The notes beneath the pieces are model-generated. The model did no database searches and was not told the origin of the DNA. It worked only from the letters and a program-made list of their open reading frames with translations. The translations under genes were made by a program, and so were the position numbers. A DNA stretch of 64,000 nt from SAR116 cluster alpha proteobacterium HIMB100 (lineage in GTDB: Bacteria > Pseudomonadota > Alphaproteobacteria > Puniceispirillales > Puniceispirillaceae), in assembly GCA_000238815.2 (NCBI GenBank), contig AFXB01000010.1:624501-688500 (forward strand). Reading direction: 5' to 3'. This document shows positions 62,288 through 64,000 of the stretch, in pieces (position 1 is the first letter of the stretch; each line of letters starts with the position of its first letter).

Positions 62288-62316
62288 AATAGGGAGCTTT
62301 TCGCTCCCTATTTTTT
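62288..62316 (+). terminator. Strong intrinsic terminator after the 31-codon gene
   Basis: A 10-base-pair stem (AATAGGGAGC 62288-62297, GCTCCCTATT 62303-62312), a 5-base loop and T's to 62316. Canonical Rho-independent form on the plus strand. Confidence 0.9.
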
Positions 62317-62318
62317 GA

Positions 62319-62378
62319 CGGAATGGTGCTTCTGGGAAGCTACATTCAAAGCAGTTTGTTCACAAGCTATTGAGCTGA
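62319..62378 (+). pseudogene. Recombinase-HTH 3'-end remnant, copy 1
   Basis: Following an in-frame stop (62316-62318) the frame reads RNGASGKLHSKQFVHKLLS and stops at TGA 62376-62378. No start codon. Sixteen codons to the stop (62328-62378) align with copy 2 without gaps, and most differences are synonymous. The pattern G-K-x-x-S-x-x-x-V-x-K-L-L is that of the helix-turn-helix at the end of serine-recombinase-like proteins. Confidence 0.5.
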
Positions 62379-62392
62379 TTATTTTAGTCTGA
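62328..62392 (+). repeat. Direct repeat, copy 1
   Basis: The last 41 bases (62352-62392) match 62881-62921 with one mismatch, and similarity extends left to 62328 and weakly right. The two copies are 529 bases apart and bracket the two-helix membrane-protein gene. Confidence 0.85.
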
Positions 62393-62489
62393 CGCCTCTG
62401 AAAAAAATTGACTTTTCGTTGAGAACATTTTTAGTTTTTGAATTAAGGTTCAAGGAAATTAAAGTTTTTGGAAGAAGTGAGACAAACAA

Positions 62490-62777
62490 ATGAATCAATG
62501 GATTGCTGATATTTTCGGACGATTGCTGACTGTCCTTCATGTTATTGTATTTATTGGATTGGCGTTGTTTTGGTCAAGCTCACTTGATAACTACGATACA
62601 ACGACGCCCACTTTAATCACTCTTGGTTTATTAATCATCTACGTGTTATTTGTTGGAACAATAGCAACATTTATTTCCATCCATGAAACCCTTCAGAGAA
62701 TTGAGAAGTTGCAAAGAAGGGAAAGCAACAACAGCGCTCCTGATTTACCCACCGCTCTCACAAAAAAGCGGAATTAA
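62490..62777 (+). CDS. Small two-helix membrane protein, unrecognised
   Basis: 95 residues. Two hydrophobic helices at about 11-29 and 42-65, separated by a polar SSSLDNYDTTTP loop, then a charged, probably cytoplasmic tail rich in Arg/Lys (QRIEKLQRRES, TKKRN). The ribosome site is weak. A TTGACT at 62408 is a possible -35. Bracketed by two copies of a direct repeat. No family recognised. Confidence 0.65.
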   Translation: MNQWIADIFGRLLTVLHVIVFIGLALFWSSSLDNYDTTTPTLITLGLLIIYVLFVGTIATFISIHETLQRIEKLQRRESNNSAPDLPTALTKKRN

Positions 62778-62814
62778 AGCACTCAAAAAAATCGCTTTCT
62801 TTAGATTTATTTAA

Positions 62815-62907
62815 AAGAGGACTGCACAAGAGCTCTATCTGGAAGGATTCATGACTGCTTCTGGTAAGCCATACTCGAAACAGTTTGTTCACAAGCTATT
62901 GAGCTGA
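62815..62907 (+). pseudogene. Recombinase-HTH 3'-end remnant, copy 2
   Basis: Open after TAA 62812-62814 and ending at TGA 62905-62907. It reads KRTAQELYLEGFMTASGK followed by PYSKQFVHKLLS. The E-L-x-x-E-G-F-x-T-x-S-G-K-x-x-S pattern resembles the C-terminal HTH of serine recombinases and of small recombinase-like proteins. ATG 62851 (GGAAGG upstream) could make an 18-residue peptide, but the homologous frame begins earlier, so a truncated gene end is more likely. Confidence 0.5.
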
Positions 62908-62921
62908 TAATTTTAGTCTGA
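62857..62921 (+). repeat. Direct repeat, copy 2
   Basis: Second copy of the repeat at 62328-62392. The near-perfect core is 62881-62921; similarity fades into an A-rich stretch after about 62940. Confidence 0.85.
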
Positions 62922-63194
62922 TGACTTAGGGAAAAATTTCACTGAACAGTTGGGATTTTTTGAAAAGTTGCCATCACAAACAACTCGATAAATCTGGGTT
63001 GTATAAATATCTACAACAATTGCCAACTAGCCTCATCCTTGAAAGAGTGATAAAGTATACCACCGATCTCAACAGCTGCTAATCACGATTTCGTTGCCTT
63101 ATCATCGAAATCACTCTTAAGTTTTTCCTTTAATCCCTGTAAATGAGAGACAACAAAAAAGATTAGTCAAACAAGAAAAAAGTGGTTTCTTATT
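62922..63194. other. AT-rich stretch without a recognisable gene
   Basis: With the bases before it, this is the longest non-coding part of the window (62778-63194). It holds a short inverted repeat GTTGTA/TACAAC near 62998-63017. On the minus strand a 27-codon open segment at 63083-63166 (ending KEKLKSDFDDKATKS) has no start codon. I see no promoter or RNA that I can support. Confidence 0.5.
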
Positions 63195-63932
63195 CTATAG
63201 ATTACACAATTTTACAGCAGCCTCTCTGGCAAGCCAAATACCACTAGAGTATGTCTCTTCAGTAAGAGTTTCCTTTACAAAACCTTTTGAACTAGCAACG
63301 AAGCGCTCTTCTGTATTTACCCGAACTTTCGGCTTTACGCGTAGTCTTTTTTTGGATGCTTGGGAAACATTCCTAATCATTAGATCAACCAATTCAACTT
63401 GGTTATCAAGATTGAATCTCGGAAACACCTCTATGATATAATTAGCATTCTCTTCCAAAATCTGTGTCAACAATAAAGCGTAGTCGTTTTCTTCTTTGTT
63501 AAGCAATTTTAATTCATTAAATTTCTTTCGAATTGCTAACTCTGTATCGACGATTGTTGTTCCGCACTCCGACAACACATATTCTAACTCGATAAAAAAT
63601 TCGTCATAAGGAATTTCATTTAATTCCGTTCTAGATACAGTTAATTGATCTTTATCCTCGCGAGAAAGACTACTGTTTGATGTGTTACCGCTTTGTGAAC
63701 TGCTTTTAATTTTTTCTGAAGCAACAGATATGCGGCTCATAGGGACATAATCAGAGAAGCTCGAAACGAATTTTTCGTTAACTAAAATCACGTGTTTTGG
63801 GACTTTTTTTAAAATCTCAGAGTTCTCAAAAGCTGTATCGCTATAAATTCTCTGATACTGTTCGCCCGCAAAACAAAAATTTGGGGCTAGCAAGAGAACA
63901 ATCAGCATCAAAATTTTATTGGTAAATGACAT
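63195..63932 (-). CDS. Exported protein of unknown function
   Basis: 245 residues from ATG 63932 (a TTG at 63953 opens the frame but adds only seven basic residues). A clear Sec signal peptide at 1-22 (MSFTNKILMLIVLLLAPNF, then CFA|GEQ). The mature part is charged, with a Ser/Asn-rich low-complexity stretch at about 75-92, a helical central region (DTELAIRKKFNELKLLNKEE) and a beta-like C-terminus ending REAAVKLCNL. No domain recognised. AT-rich codon use sets it apart from the core genes. Its 5' region and any neighbour are cut by the window end. Confidence 0.7.
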   Translation of the reverse strand: MSFTNKILMLIVLLLAPNFCFAGEQYQRIYSDTAFENSEILKKVPKHVILVNEKFVSSFSDYVPMSRISVASEKIKSSSQSGNTSNSSLSREDKDQLTVSRTELNEIPYDEFFIELEYVLSECGTTIVDTELAIRKKFNELKLLNKEENDYALLLTQILEENANYIIEVFPRFNLDNQVELVDLMIRNVSQASKKRLRVKPKVRVNTEERFVASSKGFVKETLTEETYSSGIWLAREAAVKLCNL

Positions 63933-64000
63933 TTTGAGCGCCCGTTTTCTCAAAAGAATAAATGTTCGACCACACCACCTCAGAGGACACGAGGTCTATA

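Noticed and set aside
62328-62921. The 41-base direct repeats as a CRISPR array
   Set aside because: Only two copies, 529 bases apart with a gene between, and no cas genes in the window.
63083-63166. Minus-strand 27-codon segment ending KEKLKSDFDDKATKS
   Set aside because: Looks like a protein C-terminus, but it has no start codon and follows a stop; too short to support as a gene or pseudogene.

Overview
The window is a 64 kb piece of a bacterial chromosome, almost certainly from an alphaproteobacterium. The evidence is gene order: argH-lptM-lysA; obgE-proB-proA-nadD-rsfS-rlmH; an F1-only ATP synthase operon (atpHAGDC, no F0 genes) next to priA, fsa, a DUF484 gene and xerC; lpd-sucB-sucA-sucD-sucC-mdh-zapE-sdhBADC; and asd-leuBDC-rplS-trmD-rimM-rpsP-ffh with ftsY-mtaB-dapF. 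Moderate GC, short intergenic spaces and the lack of rRNA, tRNA and obvious mobile genes fit a compact marine genome. A SAR116 (Puniceispirillales)-like organism is my best guess, but this is inference and not a database result.

Layout. 1-7.1 kb: lysine, arginine and aromatic amino-acid genes (argH end, lptM, lysA, tyrC, hisC-type aminotransferase, chorismate mutase), a zinc-ribbon membrane protein, a DUF218 protein and a methyltransferase. 7.2-12.5 kb: pterin/folate genes (folB, a PTR1-like reductase), a HAD phosphatase, a flavin amine-oxidase-like protein, a DM13 protein and a lone enolase-superfamily enzyme. 12.7-22.3 kb: rplU-rpmA-terminator, obgE-proBA-nadD-rsfS-rlmH-gpmI-ctpA-rppH. 22.3-32.3 kb: ATP synthase F1 operon, priA, fsa, DUF484, xerC. 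32.3-46 kb: one strand carries the TCA block from succinate dehydrogenase to 2-oxoglutarate dehydrogenase. 46.2-60.3 kb: pdxY, asd, leucine genes, the rpsP-rimM-trmD-rplS translation cluster, the two SRP GTPases ffh and ftsY, a second DUF218 protein, mtaB, dapF and xth.

From about 60.3 kb to the end the character changes. The DNA is visibly more AT-rich, gene density falls and the genes are accessory: a 53-residue membrane protein, a YbjQ-type protein with an added zinc ribbon, a DriD/PafBC-like WYL regulator, a divergent 31-codon gene with its own terminator, a two-helix membrane protein bracketed by two decayed copies of a recombinase-type HTH 3' end, and an unrecognised exported protein.

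Points most worth a second look: rsfS appears to start at ATT with an ideal Shine-Dalgarno; FtsEX and EnvC are both absent from the places where alphaproteobacteria usually carry them; L21 and S16 have long oppositely charged tails; a 12-base motif is shared by the xth and WYL-regulator upstream regions; and the duplicated recombinase-HTH remnants.
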